From Gammaproteobacteria bacterium (GTDB taxonomy: Bacteria > Pseudomonadota > Gammaproteobacteria > Ga0077536): a stretch of DNA of 64,000 bases. The DNA lies in NCBI GenBank assembly GCA_024235015.1, contig JACKNG010000004.1, forward strand, positions 372,001 through 436,000. The letters run 5' to 3'. Shown here one piece after another: positions 1-13,406 of the stretch (positions are counted from its first letter, which is position 1; each line of letters opens with the position of its first letter). The translations under genes and the position numbers were made by a program. The notes beneath the pieces are model-generated. The model was given only the letters and a program-made list of their open reading frames with translations, did not search any database and was not told the DNA's origin.

Positions 1-234
1 TCGATGGCGTCGCGCCAGCGATCGCGCCAGACCAGGTCGTTCCAGTCCGGAATCAGGTTGCCCAGCGGGCAGCCCTGGTGGCAGAACGGAATGCCGCAGT
101 CCATGCAGCGCGCGGCCTGGGTGTTGAGGTGATCCGACGGGTAGGCCGCCATCACCTGGCGCCAGTCGGCGAGGCGTTCGTCGACCGGGCGGTAGGGTTG
201 CTTCTCGCGCCGTGCTTCGAGGAATCCGGTGACC

Positions 235-242
<8 letters not shown>
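1..242 (-). CDS. gltD: glutamate synthase small subunit (5' part only)
   Basis: This is the amino-terminal part (about 80 residues) of the NADPH-dependent glutamate synthase beta subunit; the rest lies beyond the left edge. The subunit takes electrons from NADPH through FAD and passes them to GltB. The visible part begins MAKVTGFLEARREKQPYRPV and contains the ferredoxin-like cysteine cluster CMDCGIPFCHQGCPLGN, which ligates the 4Fe-4S clusters in this family. The ATG overlaps the end of gltB by 8 bases (ATGGCTAA holds both the start and the gltB stop), so the two subunits are probably translationally coupled. Identity is clear despite truncation. Confidence 0.95.
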
Positions 243-4842
<4,600 letters not shown>

Positions 4843-4912
4843 CGCGGGGAGTGCCTCCAAGGTCCAGTTACGTATGTTCTGGGCGCGCAGAATCGCGCGC
4901 AAAAGGACGCGG

Positions 4913-4942
4913 ATTATACGCTCGGGGGTGGCGGGGTGTCAT
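4913..4942 (-). promoter_or_regulatory. sigma-70-type promoter of gltBD
   Basis: On the minus strand a -35 box ATGACA (4942-4937) is followed after 18 bases by a perfect -10 box TATAAT (4918-4913). Transcription would start near 4906, about 60 bases before the preferred gltB ATG. The position supports the downstream gltB start rather than the TTG at 4902. Confidence 0.65.
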
Positions 4943-4998
4943 CTCCGGGCGGGCTGCCCGCGTCGGGGTCTCCGCGGTCAACCACTTGATAATGCCGG

Positions 4999-6611
4999 TT
5001 ATTCGGTCAGCGAGCCCACACTGCGCGGCCACGGGCCGGTAGCACGGACGGCCGCGGGCAGGGTGGCGACGGCGGCGGCGGCGGCGGCGCGATCAGGGAA
5101 CAGGCCCCAGATGACGACGTGCCAGGGTGCGCCGTTGCGCTCGAGGTCGATGATGGCTGCGCGGCCGTGCAGGGCGGGCTGGCCGCGCAGGAACTTCTCC
5201 GCTGCCGCCCGAGTGCTGCCGCCGAATACCTGGACGACGTAGGCGCTGGCTTTTTGGGTGAGTACCCACTTCGCCTCGTAGGCCTGCTTCTTCGGGGCCT
5301 CCTTCGCGACGACGGTGGTCTCCGCGGCCGGGGGCGCGGGTTCGCCCGGCGTGGCGGCGGGCCGCGCCGGCGCCGCCGGCCGGGCGGCGGCAGGCGGCGG
5401 CGTCGGTGTCGCGGACGGCGCCGCCGGGGGGCGGGCGCGGGCGTCGGCGTGTCGTCCGCGGCCGCCACCGGCGCGGCGACGGCGGTGGCCGGGACCAGCT
5501 CGAGTGGTGTCGGCGGGCTCGTCGGGGCTGGCGCGGTGTCGGCCGGCGCGTCTTCCGCCGGCGTGACCTGCGGCGCCGCGCCGGCCGCCGCGGCGGGCGG
5601 CGACGCGGACCGGGTGTCCGTGCGCGCCGGCAGGTTCGCGGTGATCGCCCCGGCTTGCGCCGGTTTCGCGGCCGCGTCCGCGGTGCCGGGCGAAGCGCTA
5701 GCGGTGGCTTCCGCGCGGCCCGGCAGGTCGAGATCGATGACGGTCGGGCCCTGCCGCTCGGCCTGCCGCGGCGCGCCCTCGCGTTGTGACAGCGCCAGTG
5801 CCACCAGCCCCAGCGCGGCGAGGATGAGCACGGTGATGCCGCCGACGCGCTTGAGCCGGGCCGGCAACTCGAAGCCGCCGAAGATCTCCTGTTCCGAGGG
5901 TTGCCCGCGTTCGAGGCGGCCGGCGAGGCATTCCAGCACCCGGCCGGGCCGGCCATCGGATTCGGCGGCCACGGTTTCGACCGCGTCTTCGGGCAGCACG
6001 ACGCTCGCCGGCAGGCCGATCAGCGTGCTCCAGGCGGCGGCGAGGCCGCGGATGCCAGCGAGATCCAGTGGCGGGACTTCGACCACGTGGACCAGGCCGA
6101 CGCCGCTCACGCCTTCCTCGAAGAAGGCCGCGAAATCGTCCTCGTCGTCGTCCTCGACCGCGAGGACCACGCGCGTGTCGGCATAGTCGAGCGGGTCGTT
6201 GGCAATCGCTTGCAGCAGGCCCACCGCCTCGTCCTCCAGCGCATCGGCGTCGTCGACGAGCAGGACGCAGCGGCGTCGCTGTCGTCCCAGGCGCTGCAGC
6301 GCCTCGCGCAGGCCGGCGAGATTGCCGACGTCTTCGTCCATGGCCGCACCGAGGGTCTCGCCCCAGGCGCGGGCGAAGGCCGCCGCCGATACGTGCCCGC
6401 CGCCGTCGACCAGGACGGCAAGCCAGTCGCCGGCGGCCTCCTCGGCAATCGTGCGCAGCAGGCGCGAGCGACCGCTGCCGCGCGGGCCGCGCACGATGAT
6501 GACCTGGCGGCCGAACTCGACGAGGTGATGGACGAGATCGAGACGCTGACGCAGGCTTTCGGAAACCTGGTAGGGATAGTCCTCGGACGGCGCGGCGAGC
6601 TGGACGGCCAT
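4999..6611 (-). CDS. DamX-like AAA/SPOR protein, frame broken by one base
   Basis: This cell-division-type protein occupies the slot of DamX-like proteins between aroB and gltB. The N-terminal 200 residues form an ExeA/DamX-like ATPase region with a P-loop-like GPRGSGRS (Arg where Lys is usual) and a Walker-B-like CVLLVDDAD. One membrane segment lies near residues 255-275, then a long Ala/Pro linker. The SPOR domain (peptidoglycan binding) is in a different frame: it reads WVLTQKASAYVVQVFGG and ends SVGSLTE at the TAA at 4999. The two frames meet at a run of six G (5426-5431, plus strand). One extra base there restores a 537-residue protein; as given, the first frame runs to 5007 with an unnatural Arg/Pro-rich tail. 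A sequencing error or a recent mutation is likelier than programmed frameshifting. Confidence 0.8.
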
Positions 6612-6622
6612 GGTGGGGCGGC

Positions 6623-7774
6623 TCAGTGCGCGGCGCGGCCGTCGGGCCAGTAATCGTGCCCGACCAGGCGGCGATGCTCGGCGATCGCGAACCGATCGGT
6701 CATGCCGGCGATGTAATCGGCCACGGCGCGGGCCCGCGCGGCCTCGTCGGCACCGGGTGGCGGACGCCGCTCCGGCGGCAGCAGCCCGGGTTCCTCGGTG
6801 TAGCGCGCGAACAGGTCGTCGACGGTGCGCGCGCCGGCGTTGGTGAACTCGCGCACGCGGGGATCGCTGTAGAGCTCACGGTGGAGCAGGCGTTTGAGGC
6901 TGAGATGATGTTCCTGCACGTCGGGCGAAAGGGCCACGACCGCGTGAGGCAGGGCGCGCACGTCGGCAGTGCTGGCACAGCCGGCGGTGGCCAGGCGGGC
7001 GCGGCTGGCGGCGATGAGATCGTTGGCGAACAGGCCCAGCATGCTGCGGATGGCAGTGTAGATCAGGCGTTTGCCGGTGAGATTCGGTGTCACCGCGCGA
7101 CAGTCCGCGAGCGCCTGGCCGAACACCGGGTGACCGGCAATGGCGTCGAACGAGAGGATGCCCGAGCGCAGGCCGTCGTCGATGTCGTGGTGGTTGTAGG
7201 CGATTTCGTCGGCGACGTTGGCGATCTGTGCTTCGACCGTGGCCTGCTGTCCGCTGAGAAAGCGTTCGGCCACGGCGCCGAGTTCGCGCGCCTTGTCGGG
7301 CCGGCAATGCTTGAGGATGCCCTCGCGCGTCTCGAACATCAGGTTGAGGCCGTCGAACGCGGCATAACGGGCTTCGAGCTGGTCGACCACGCGCAGCGAA
7401 TGCAGGTTGTGCTCGAAGCCGCCGAAGGGACGCATGGCGTCGTTGAGCGCGGCCTGTCCGGCATGGCCGAAGGGGGTGTGGCCGAGATCGTGGGCGAGGG
7501 TGATGGCCTCGGTGAGATCCTCGTTCACGCCCAGCGCGCGGGCCACCGTGCGTGCGATCTGCGTGACCTCGAGGGAGTGGGTGAGGCGGGTGCGGAACAT
7601 GTCACCTTCGTGGTTCACGAACACCTGCGTCTTGTACTCCAGTCGCCGGAACGCCGAGCTGTGGATGACGCGGTCGCGATCGCGTTGGAACTCGTCGCGC
7701 CAGGTCGGCGGCGATTCGGCGAAACGCCGCCCGCGGCTCGAGGCCGTGGTGACGGCGTAGGCGGCAAGCGTCAT
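6623..7774 (-). CDS. dgt: deoxyguanosinetriphosphate triphosphohydrolase-like protein
   Basis: This is an HD-domain dNTP triphosphohydrolase (dGTPase-like), removing triphosphate from deoxynucleotides in the cytoplasm. The 383-residue protein starts MTLAAYAVTTASS and shows the family signature FRRLEYKTQVF followed by the metal-binding RLTHSLEV and AHDLGHTPFGHAG segments and the later NVADEIAYNHHDIDDGL. Length fits the short 'Dgt-like' class rather than the 505-residue E. coli Dgt. The frame stays open upstream into aroB, but those residues are aroB shadow and the ATG at 7774 begins conserved sequence. It lies 23 bases after aroB and 11 bases before the DamX-like gene, so it is probably part of the aroK-aroB transcript. 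Confidence 0.93.
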   Translation of the reverse strand: MTLAAYAVTTASSRGRRFAESPPTWRDEFQRDRDRVIHSSAFRRLEYKTQVFVNHEGDMFRTRLTHSLEVTQIARTVARALGVNEDLTEAITLAHDLGHTPFGHAGQAALNDAMRPFGGFEHNLHSLRVVDQLEARYAAFDGLNLMFETREGILKHCRPDKARELGAVAERFLSGQQATVEAQIANVADEIAYNHHDIDDGLRSGILSFDAIAGHPVFGQALADCRAVTPNLTGKRLIYTAIRSMLGLFANDLIAASRARLATAGCASTADVRALPHAVVALSPDVQEHHLSLKRLLHRELYSDPRVREFTNAGARTVDDLFARYTEEPGLLPPERRPPPGADEAARARAVADYIAGMTDRFAIAEHRRLVGHDYWPDGRAAH

Positions 7775-7797
7775 GCCGGCGGTCTCCGCGCCGCTCC

Positions 7798-8886
7798 TCA
7801 GGCTGCCGTGGTGGCCGCCGCGAGCGTCGCCGCGAGCGCCTCCGGCGGGTAGTCGCGGGTGACCACGGCTTCGCCCAGCGCACGCAGCAGGACCAGGCGA
7901 ATGTGCCCGCCGACGTTCTTCTTGTCGCGCGCCATGACGTCCATGAACTGCGCCGGTCCGAGGCCGGCCGGCGGGCGCAGCGGCAGCCCGGCGCGGCCGA
8001 GCAGGCGTTCGATGCGCGCCACGGCGTCGGCGTCGAGCCAGCCGAGCCGCGCCGACATCGCCGCCGCCATGCAGGTGCCGGCGGCGACCGCCTCGCCGTG
8101 CAGCCAGGCGCCGTAGCCGAGCGCGGTTTCGATGGCATGACCGAAGGTGTGGCCGAGGTTGAGCGTGGCACGGGCGCCGGTTTCGAACTCGTCGCCCGCG
8201 ACCACCTCGGCCTTGTTCTCGCACGAGCGCAGGATGGCCTCGGTCAGGGCGGCCGGCTCGCGCGCGACGAGTGCGTCGAGATGCGCCTCCAGCCACTCGA
8301 GGAAGGCGTAGTCCCGGATCAAGCCATACTTGACGACCTCGGCGAGCCCGGCACTGAATTCGCGCGGCGGCAGGGTGTCGAGCGTGGTGATATCGGCCAC
8401 CACCGCGGTCGGCTGGTGAAAAGCGCCGACCATGTTCTTGCCCAGCGCGTGGTTGATCGCCGTCTTGCCACCGACCGAGGAATCGACCTGAGCGAGCAGC
8501 GTCGTCGGCACCTGCACGAAGCCGATGCCGCGCTGGTAGCAGGCCGCGACGAAGCCGGCGAGATCGCCGACGACCCCCCCACCGAGCGCAACGATGGTCG
8601 CGCCGCGCTCGATGCGACGCTCGAGCATGAAACCGAGCGCGCGTTCGAAATTGGCAAAGCTCTTGGCGCCCTCGCCATCCGGCAGCTCGAAGACGTGGCA
8701 CTGGCGATCGGCGAAATGGCGCGTGACACGCTCGAGGTAGAGCGGCCCGACGATCGTGTTGGTGATGATCACGACCTGGCCCGATTTCACCAGGCCTGGT
8801 AGCAGCGCGGCATCGTCGAGCAGGCCGGCGCCGATGTGAATGGGGTAGCTGCGCGCGCCGAGATCGACTTTCAGCGTGGCGCTCAT
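7798..8886 (-). CDS. aroB: 3-dehydroquinate synthase
   Basis: AroB converts DAHP to 3-dehydroquinate, the second step of the shikimate pathway, using NAD and a divalent metal. The 362-residue protein has the NAD-binding segment LPDGEGAKSF, the glycine-rich IVALGGGVVGDLAGF, the PTTLLAQVDSSVGGKT block and the metal-ligand region NLGHTFGHAIE. Length is typical. The start codon overlaps the aroK stop by four bases (ATGA), the usual aroK-aroB coupling in gammaproteobacteria. Confidence 0.98.
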   Translation of the reverse strand: MSATLKVDLGARSYPIHIGAGLLDDAALLPGLVKSGQVVIITNTIVGPLYLERVTRHFADRQCHVFELPDGEGAKSFANFERALGFMLERRIERGATIVALGGGVVGDLAGFVAACYQRGIGFVQVPTTLLAQVDSSVGGKTAINHALGKNMVGAFHQPTAVVADITTLDTLPPREFSAGLAEVVKYGLIRDYAFLEWLEAHLDALVAREPAALTEAILRSCENKAEVVAGDEFETGARATLNLGHTFGHAIETALGYGAWLHGEAVAAGTCMAAAMSARLGWLDADAVARIERLLGRAGLPLRPPAGLGPAQFMDVMARDKKNVGGHIRLVLLRALGEAVVTRDYPPEALAATLAAATTAA

Positions 8887-9419
8887 GGCAGCTCCGCGGC
8901 GATGCGCCTGACGACCTGGCGCACCGACAGCTTGCCAGTATCGACGATCAGGTCAGCGATGCTCGTGTACAAGGGTTCGCGCTCCTCGATGATGCGTTTC
9001 AGCGTGCCTTCCGGGTCCTCGGTACGCAGCAGCGGCCGCGTGGTGTCGAAGCGCATGCGCCTGAGCAAGGCCTCGATGCCGGTACGCAGGTAGACCACGA
9101 AACCACGCGCAGCGAGGTGCTCGCGATTGTCGGCGGCGAGCACGGCGCCGCCACCGGTGGCGAGCACGATGGCCTCGCGCTGGGTCAGTTCGTCAATGAT
9201 ACGCCTCTCCCGTTCGCGGAAGCCGGCTTCGCCCTCGACGTCGAAGATCAGAGCAATACTCGCGCCGGTACGTGCCTCGATTTCCTGGTCCGCATCGACG
9301 AAGCTGTAGCCGAGGCTGCGCGCGAGCTGATTGCCGATGGTGGTCTTGCCCGTGCCCATCGGACCGATCAGGAATATGCGCGCGGTCTCGCTCATGTCCT
9401 CGGCCCCCGTCTTGCCCAT
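8883..9419 (-). CDS. aroK: shikimate kinase
   Basis: AroK phosphorylates shikimate with ATP (fifth step of the shikimate pathway). The P-loop GPMGTGKTTIG, the DADQEIEARTG substrate region, the shikimate-binding GGGAVL and the lid arginines near RRMRFDTTRPLL are all present. The chosen ATG gives 178 residues; an ATG eight codons later (9395, MSETARIF) is equally possible and closer to the usual 170-residue length. The gene follows a strong terminator that ends the pil transcript, so aroK probably has its own promoter in the 43 bases between them; I see no clear -35/-10 pair there. Confidence 0.97.
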   Translation of the reverse strand: MGKTGAEDMSETARIFLIGPMGTGKTTIGNQLARSLGYSFVDADQEIEARTGASIALIFDVEGEAGFRERERRIIDELTQREAIVLATGGGAVLAADNREHLAARGFVVYLRTGIEALLRRMRFDTTRPLLRTEDPEGTLKRIIEEREPLYTSIADLIVDTGKLSVRQVVRRIAAELP

Positions 9420-9462
9420 GGCCGCTCGTACCTACGATAACGCGCCTGCACGCCGCGCAGGC

Positions 9463-9491
9463 AAAAAAAAGCGGGAGCATGGGCTCCCGCT
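9463..9491 (-). terminator. rho-independent terminator after pilQ
   Basis: On the minus strand an 8-base GC-rich stem (GCGGGAGC and GCTCCCGC, loop CCAT) is followed by eight T. It lies about 20 bases past the pilQ stop and separates pilMNOPQ from aroKB. Confidence 0.9.
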
Positions 9492-9512
9492 GTGCAGTGG
9501 TTCCGGGGCTGC

Positions 9513-11651
9513 TCAGCGCGCGCTGAGCGACACCGCTTCGTTGAGAATCTTCGGCGTCACGAACACCAGCAGCTCCTGCTTGTTGCTCTGGTTCTGGGTG
9601 CGCTTGAACAGGCGGCCCAGGTAGGGCAGGTCGCCGAAGAAGGGCACGCTGGTCTTGTCGTCGCGGTTGGTCGACTCGTAGATGCCGCCGAGCACCACCG
9701 TCTCGCCGTTGTCGACCAGCACCTGCGTGGTCACCTCGTTGGTGTCGACACTGGGGATGCCGGAGAACACCTGGCCCACCGAATCGCGGTTGACCGAGAG
9801 ATCCATGATGATGCGGTCGTCCGGCGTGATCTGCGGCTTGACCTTGAGGCTCAGCACGGCCTTCTTGAACGACACCGCAGTGGCGCCGCTCGACGAGGCC
9901 TCGAGGTAGGGAATCTCGGTACCCGATTCGATCACCGCCTCACGCTGGTTGGCGGTGATGACGTGGGGCGAGGAGATCACCTCGCCACGCCCTTCGGCCT
10001 GCAGGGCAGTCAGCTCGAGCTGGAGGAAATAGCTGCCGATACGGCCGACCGCGTACTTGAAGTTGCCCGCGGCGCCGGCGGCGGCCAGATCGACGATGTA
10101 GTTCTCGTTGCCGTCGGTGTTGTAGGTGGTGGTCCCGCCGTAGGTGATGTCGCCCGGCTGACCACCGCCCAGTTCGGATATGAAGCCCGAGCGCTGGCTC
10201 TGCGGGTCGATCGCGCGGTTCTGGACGTTGCCGGAATGGCTGAAACCGAACCGCACGCCGAGGTCCTTGGAGAAGTCCTCGTTGGCGACCACGATGCGCG
10301 ACTCGATGAGGACCTGGCGTACCGGGACGTCGAGAGCCTCGACTACCGCGCGCACCTCGGCCAGCTTGTCGCTGGTCTCCTGCACGAGCAGGGTGTTGGT
10401 ACGGTCGTCGACCGACACGTTGCCCCGTTCGGACAGCAGGTTGTTGGATTCGTCCTTGATCAGGTTGGCGATGTCCGCGGCGGCCGCGTAGTTGACCTGC
10501 ATGAACTCCGTGCGCAGCGGTGCCAGCTCCTGGATCTGCTGCTGGGATTCGAGCTCGAGCTTCTCGCGTGCGGCGATCTCCTCCTGCGGCGCGATCATCA
10601 TGACGTTGCCGATCTCGCGCTTGCCCAGGCCACGCGACTTCAGAATGATGTCGAGGGCCTGGTCCCAGGGCACGTTCTTCAGGCGCAGCGTCACGTTGCC
10701 ACCGACGGTGTCGCTGGCGACCAGGTTCTTTTCGGTGAAGTCGGCAATCAGCTGCAGTACCGCACGCACCTCGATGTTCTGGAAGTTGAGCGACAGGCGT
10801 TCGCCGGTGAAGGTGAACTTGTCTTTCTTGAGCTGCTCTTCCTCGGCCTTGGTCAGTTCACGCAGTTCGAGCGTGAAGACGTTGTCCGACTGGTAGGCGA
10901 GGTGCTCGTAGAGGCCGGTCGGCTTGATCACCATGCGGGTACCGTTGCCGTGCGGGAAGGTGTCGATTTCGCGCGCCGGCGTGGCAAAGTCGCCGACGTC
11001 GAGCTTGCGATCGAGGCTTTCCGGCAGCTTGGTCTCGGCGAAGTCGACGATGACGTCCTCGCCCTGCTGGGTGATGTTGATGCCGACGTCCGGCGCCGAC
11101 AGGTCGACGATGACCTGCGCTTCGCCCTTGGGCCCGCGGCGGAAGTCGATGTCACTGATACTGGCACCGGTGGCTGCACCGGGCATGGTCGGTTCCTCGA
11201 CCGTCGCCGTCTTGAGATCGGCGGGGAGCGAGTCGAGCGTCAGCGAGATGGTATCGCCGCTCGTGCTGACCTCGTAGGGCACGAGTTGGGCGAGGTTGAT
11301 GACCACGCGCGTGCGGTCGTCGGCCTCGACGGCGGTCACGCTCTGCGCGGAACCGATGCCGATCGACTGCGTCCGTTCCGGCAGCGCGATGGTGGTACCC
11401 GGCAGATCGAGGGCGATGCGCGCGGGGTTGTCGATGGTGAAACTGAGCGGATCGCCGCTGACCGGCTCCGACAGCTTGATCTTGACCTGCACGCGGTCAC
11501 CCGGCAGCGCCGAGTGGGTGATCCCGTCGAGGGTCGCCGCGAACGCTGCACCGGCAGACATCAGCGTCGTCACGAGCGCGGCCGCGGAGATGGCGCCCCT
11601 GGCCGGCGTCGTCGCCAGTTTCAGGATGTTGATGCTCGATAGAATGCTCAT
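9513..11651 (-). CDS. pilQ: type IV pilus secretin PilQ
   Basis: PilQ forms the outer-membrane channel through which the type IV pilus emerges. The 712-residue protein starts with a signal peptide ending near AGAAFA. AMIN-type domains for peptidoglycan binding follow (the ITHSALPGDRVQVKIKL and ISDIDFRRGPKGEAQVIVDL regions), then an STN domain (GERLSLNFQNIEVRAVLQLI), an NolW-type domain and the secretin domain with VVLGGIYES and VPFFGDLPYLGRLF near the C-terminus. It is the last gene of pilMNOPQ, 17 bases after pilP, and is followed by a terminator. Confidence 0.97.
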   Translation of the reverse strand: MSILSSINILKLATTPARGAISAAALVTTLMSAGAAFAATLDGITHSALPGDRVQVKIKLSEPVSGDPLSFTIDNPARIALDLPGTTIALPERTQSIGIGSAQSVTAVEADDRTRVVINLAQLVPYEVSTSGDTISLTLDSLPADLKTATVEEPTMPGAATGASISDIDFRRGPKGEAQVIVDLSAPDVGINITQQGEDVIVDFAETKLPESLDRKLDVGDFATPAREIDTFPHGNGTRMVIKPTGLYEHLAYQSDNVFTLELRELTKAEEEQLKKDKFTFTGERLSLNFQNIEVRAVLQLIADFTEKNLVASDTVGGNVTLRLKNVPWDQALDIILKSRGLGKREIGNVMMIAPQEEIAAREKLELESQQQIQELAPLRTEFMQVNYAAAADIANLIKDESNNLLSERGNVSVDDRTNTLLVQETSDKLAEVRAVVEALDVPVRQVLIESRIVVANEDFSKDLGVRFGFSHSGNVQNRAIDPQSQRSGFISELGGGQPGDITYGGTTTYNTDGNENYIVDLAAAGAAGNFKYAVGRIGSYFLQLELTALQAEGRGEVISSPHVITANQREAVIESGTEIPYLEASSSGATAVSFKKAVLSLKVKPQITPDDRIIMDLSVNRDSVGQVFSGIPSVDTNEVTTQVLVDNGETVVLGGIYESTNRDDKTSVPFFGDLPYLGRLFKRTQNQSNKQELLVFVTPKILNEAVSLSAR

Positions 11652-11668
11652 CTTCCTACCCCTTTGGG

Positions 11669-12238
11669 TTATTGCTCGGACAGCGCAAGCGCGGCTTCAC
11701 GCTCTTCGTAGCGCCCCTGCGAATCCTTGATGATTTCCCGGACGTCGATCCGGTCTTCCTGGATGTTGATGATCTTGCCGAAATTGCGGCCGAGGTAATT
11801 GCCGACCTGGACGCGGTGCACGACCCCGGTGGGGTCGGTGACGATGCCCCACAACGCCTCGGTGTTCTCGAGGACGCCGACCATGCGTAACTCGTCGAGC
11901 TCGTGGGTCTCGAGCTCCTCGCGGTTGTGGGTGAGGATCTCGGTGGCGTATTCCTGCTGCTCGGCGTCCATCACCTTCTCGACCTGCTTGATCTCGTCTT
12001 CTTCCTCGCGGAAGGACACGAAGGGGTCACGCAGGCCGGCATCGGCCGCCGTGTAGAGGTAGCGCTCGTAGGGCTTGATCGGCGGCAGAGGCTCGATCTC
12101 ACCGCCCTTGCGAGCGAGTACCTCGGCGGCATAGGCCTCGAGGTCGGACATGTCCTTGGACACGCAGCCGCTGGCGAGCACCGCCAGGGACACGCATCCG
12201 GCGTGTACAAGCGGCTTGAACTTGATGACCGCTCTCAT
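11669..12238 (-). CDS. pilP: type IV pilus lipoprotein PilP
   Basis: PilP is the inner-membrane lipoprotein that links the PilNO alignment complex to the PilQ secretin. The 189-residue protein has a short leader with a lipobox (LASGC). An extended linker leads to a C-terminal beta domain (LRMVGVLENTEALWGIVTD and VQVGNYLGRNFGKI), which is the part that contacts the PilQ N0 domain in studied systems. It sits two bases after pilO. Length is normal. Confidence 0.95.
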   Translation of the reverse strand: MRAVIKFKPLVHAGCVSLAVLASGCVSKDMSDLEAYAAEVLARKGGEIEPLPPIKPYERYLYTAADAGLRDPFVSFREEEDEIKQVEKVMDAEQQEYATEILTHNREELETHELDELRMVGVLENTEALWGIVTDPTGVVHRVQVGNYLGRNFGKIINIQEDRIDVREIIKDSQGRYEEREAALALSEQ

Positions 12239-12240
12239 GA

Positions 12241-12828
12241 TCAGGAGCCCTCGTTCTCGTCGATGTACCGGTACGTCTTGGCGGTGGTCTCCAGCGCCAG
12301 GCGCCCGTCCTTGATCGGCGTGATCTTGATGTTGTGACTGGTCACGATGCGCGGCAGGTCGGAGATGCCGCTGATGAATCGCCCGAACTCGTGGTAGGTG
12401 CCGACGACGCGGATCTGGATCGGCAGCTCGACGTAGAAGTCGGCCGGCTGCTCGTTACCGGGTTTGAACAACTCGAATTCGAGGCCGGCGCCGAGGCCCT
12501 GCTGCGAAATGTCGACGAGCAGCTCGGCGACCTCGGTCTTGTTGGGCAGGCGCTTGAGGAGGTCCCCGAAGGTCTCCTTGATGTCCTCGAGCTGCTGCTT
12601 CAAGGCCGGCAGGTTGGCGGCTTTCTTCTGCTTGCCTTCGAACTGGATACGCAGGTCCTGCTCGGCGCGCCGCGTGTTGTCGAGTTCGACCCGCAGGTCC
12701 TTGATGTCGTACTGCCAGCCGAGGAAGCCGATCAGGGCGAAGACGATGATGGCGCCGCCGATTTTCACCGGCAATGGCCAACTCCCGAGGTTCTCGAGGC
12801 TGAGGTTGTTGAGGTCGTTCATGTTCAT
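12241..12828 (-). CDS. pilO: type IV pilus alignment protein PilO
   Basis: PilO is a bitopic inner-membrane protein that pairs with PilN. The 195 residues show a short cytoplasmic start (MNMNDLNNLSLENLGSWPLP), one membrane helix (about residues 20-40), a coiled-coil stretch (about 45-100) and a periplasmic ferredoxin-like domain ending YRYIDENEGS. It lies five bases after pilN, within the pil operon. Confidence 0.95.
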   Translation of the reverse strand: MNMNDLNNLSLENLGSWPLPVKIGGAIIVFALIGFLGWQYDIKDLRVELDNTRRAEQDLRIQFEGKQKKAANLPALKQQLEDIKETFGDLLKRLPNKTEVAELLVDISQQGLGAGLEFELFKPGNEQPADFYVELPIQIRVVGTYHEFGRFISGISDLPRIVTSHNIKITPIKDGRLALETTAKTYRYIDENEGS

Positions 12829-12833
12829 CGGCG

Positions 12834-13406
12834 TTATTCCTCGGTCCCCGCTTCGTCATCCGATTTCGGCTTCGATTGCTGCACGGTGAGGATGAAATCG
12901 GCCACGCGTCGGCTGTCGCGGTTGGCGGTCTGGATGATCGACAGCTTGGGGTTCTGCAGCCATTCCGAGTCTTCGACGTTGCGCATGTAGTTGGACACGC
13001 GCGCGTTCGACTGGGCGACGCCCTTGATGGTCACGTTCGAACCCTGCTGCGCGACCTCGGTCAGGTAGACGCCCTCCGGCAGGGTCGCGACGAGTTCGTC
13101 GAACAGGTGGACAATCAGCGGGCGGCTGGTCTGCAGCGTTTCGATCGCCTTCATGCGCGCGATGAGGTTTTCCTTCTCCTTCTCGAGCGCCTTGATCTCG
13201 GCAATCTTCTTGTCGAGTGCCGTGATCTGCTGCTGCAGGAACGCGTTGCGGGCATTCTGCTGGTTGATCAATTCGCCGAAGTAGAGGTGCACGGCAAACC
13301 ACATGGCGACCGCCAGCGCGGCGCAGACGCCGAGGATGGCGAGGTACTCCGCCTTTTTCTGCTTGCGGAGTTCTTCGCGCCAGGGAAGTAGGTTAATGCG
13401 TGGCAT
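12834..13406 (-). CDS. pilN: type IV pilus alignment protein PilN
   Basis: PilN bridges cytoplasmic PilM and periplasmic PilO. It begins with the conserved PilM-binding motif MPRINLLPWREELR, followed by a single membrane helix (about residues 22-42), a coiled coil rich in Lys/Glu and a periplasmic domain. The 190 residues are the usual size. Its first base overlaps the last base of the pilM stop, so the two are probably coupled. Confidence 0.97.
   Translation of the reverse strand: MPRINLLPWREELRKQKKAEYLAILGVCAALAVAMWFAVHLYFGELINQQNARNAFLQQQITALDKKIAEIKALEKEKENLIARMKAIETLQTSRPLIVHLFDELVATLPEGVYLTEVAQQGSNVTIKGVAQSNARVSNYMRNVEDSEWLQNPKLSIIQTANRDSRRVADFILTVQQSKPKSDDEAGTEE

Noticed and set aside
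5007..5440. The in-frame Arg/Pro-rich tail of the DamX-like gene as a natural C-terminus
   Set aside because: The SPOR domain is intact in the neighbouring frame, so the tail is a frameshift product.
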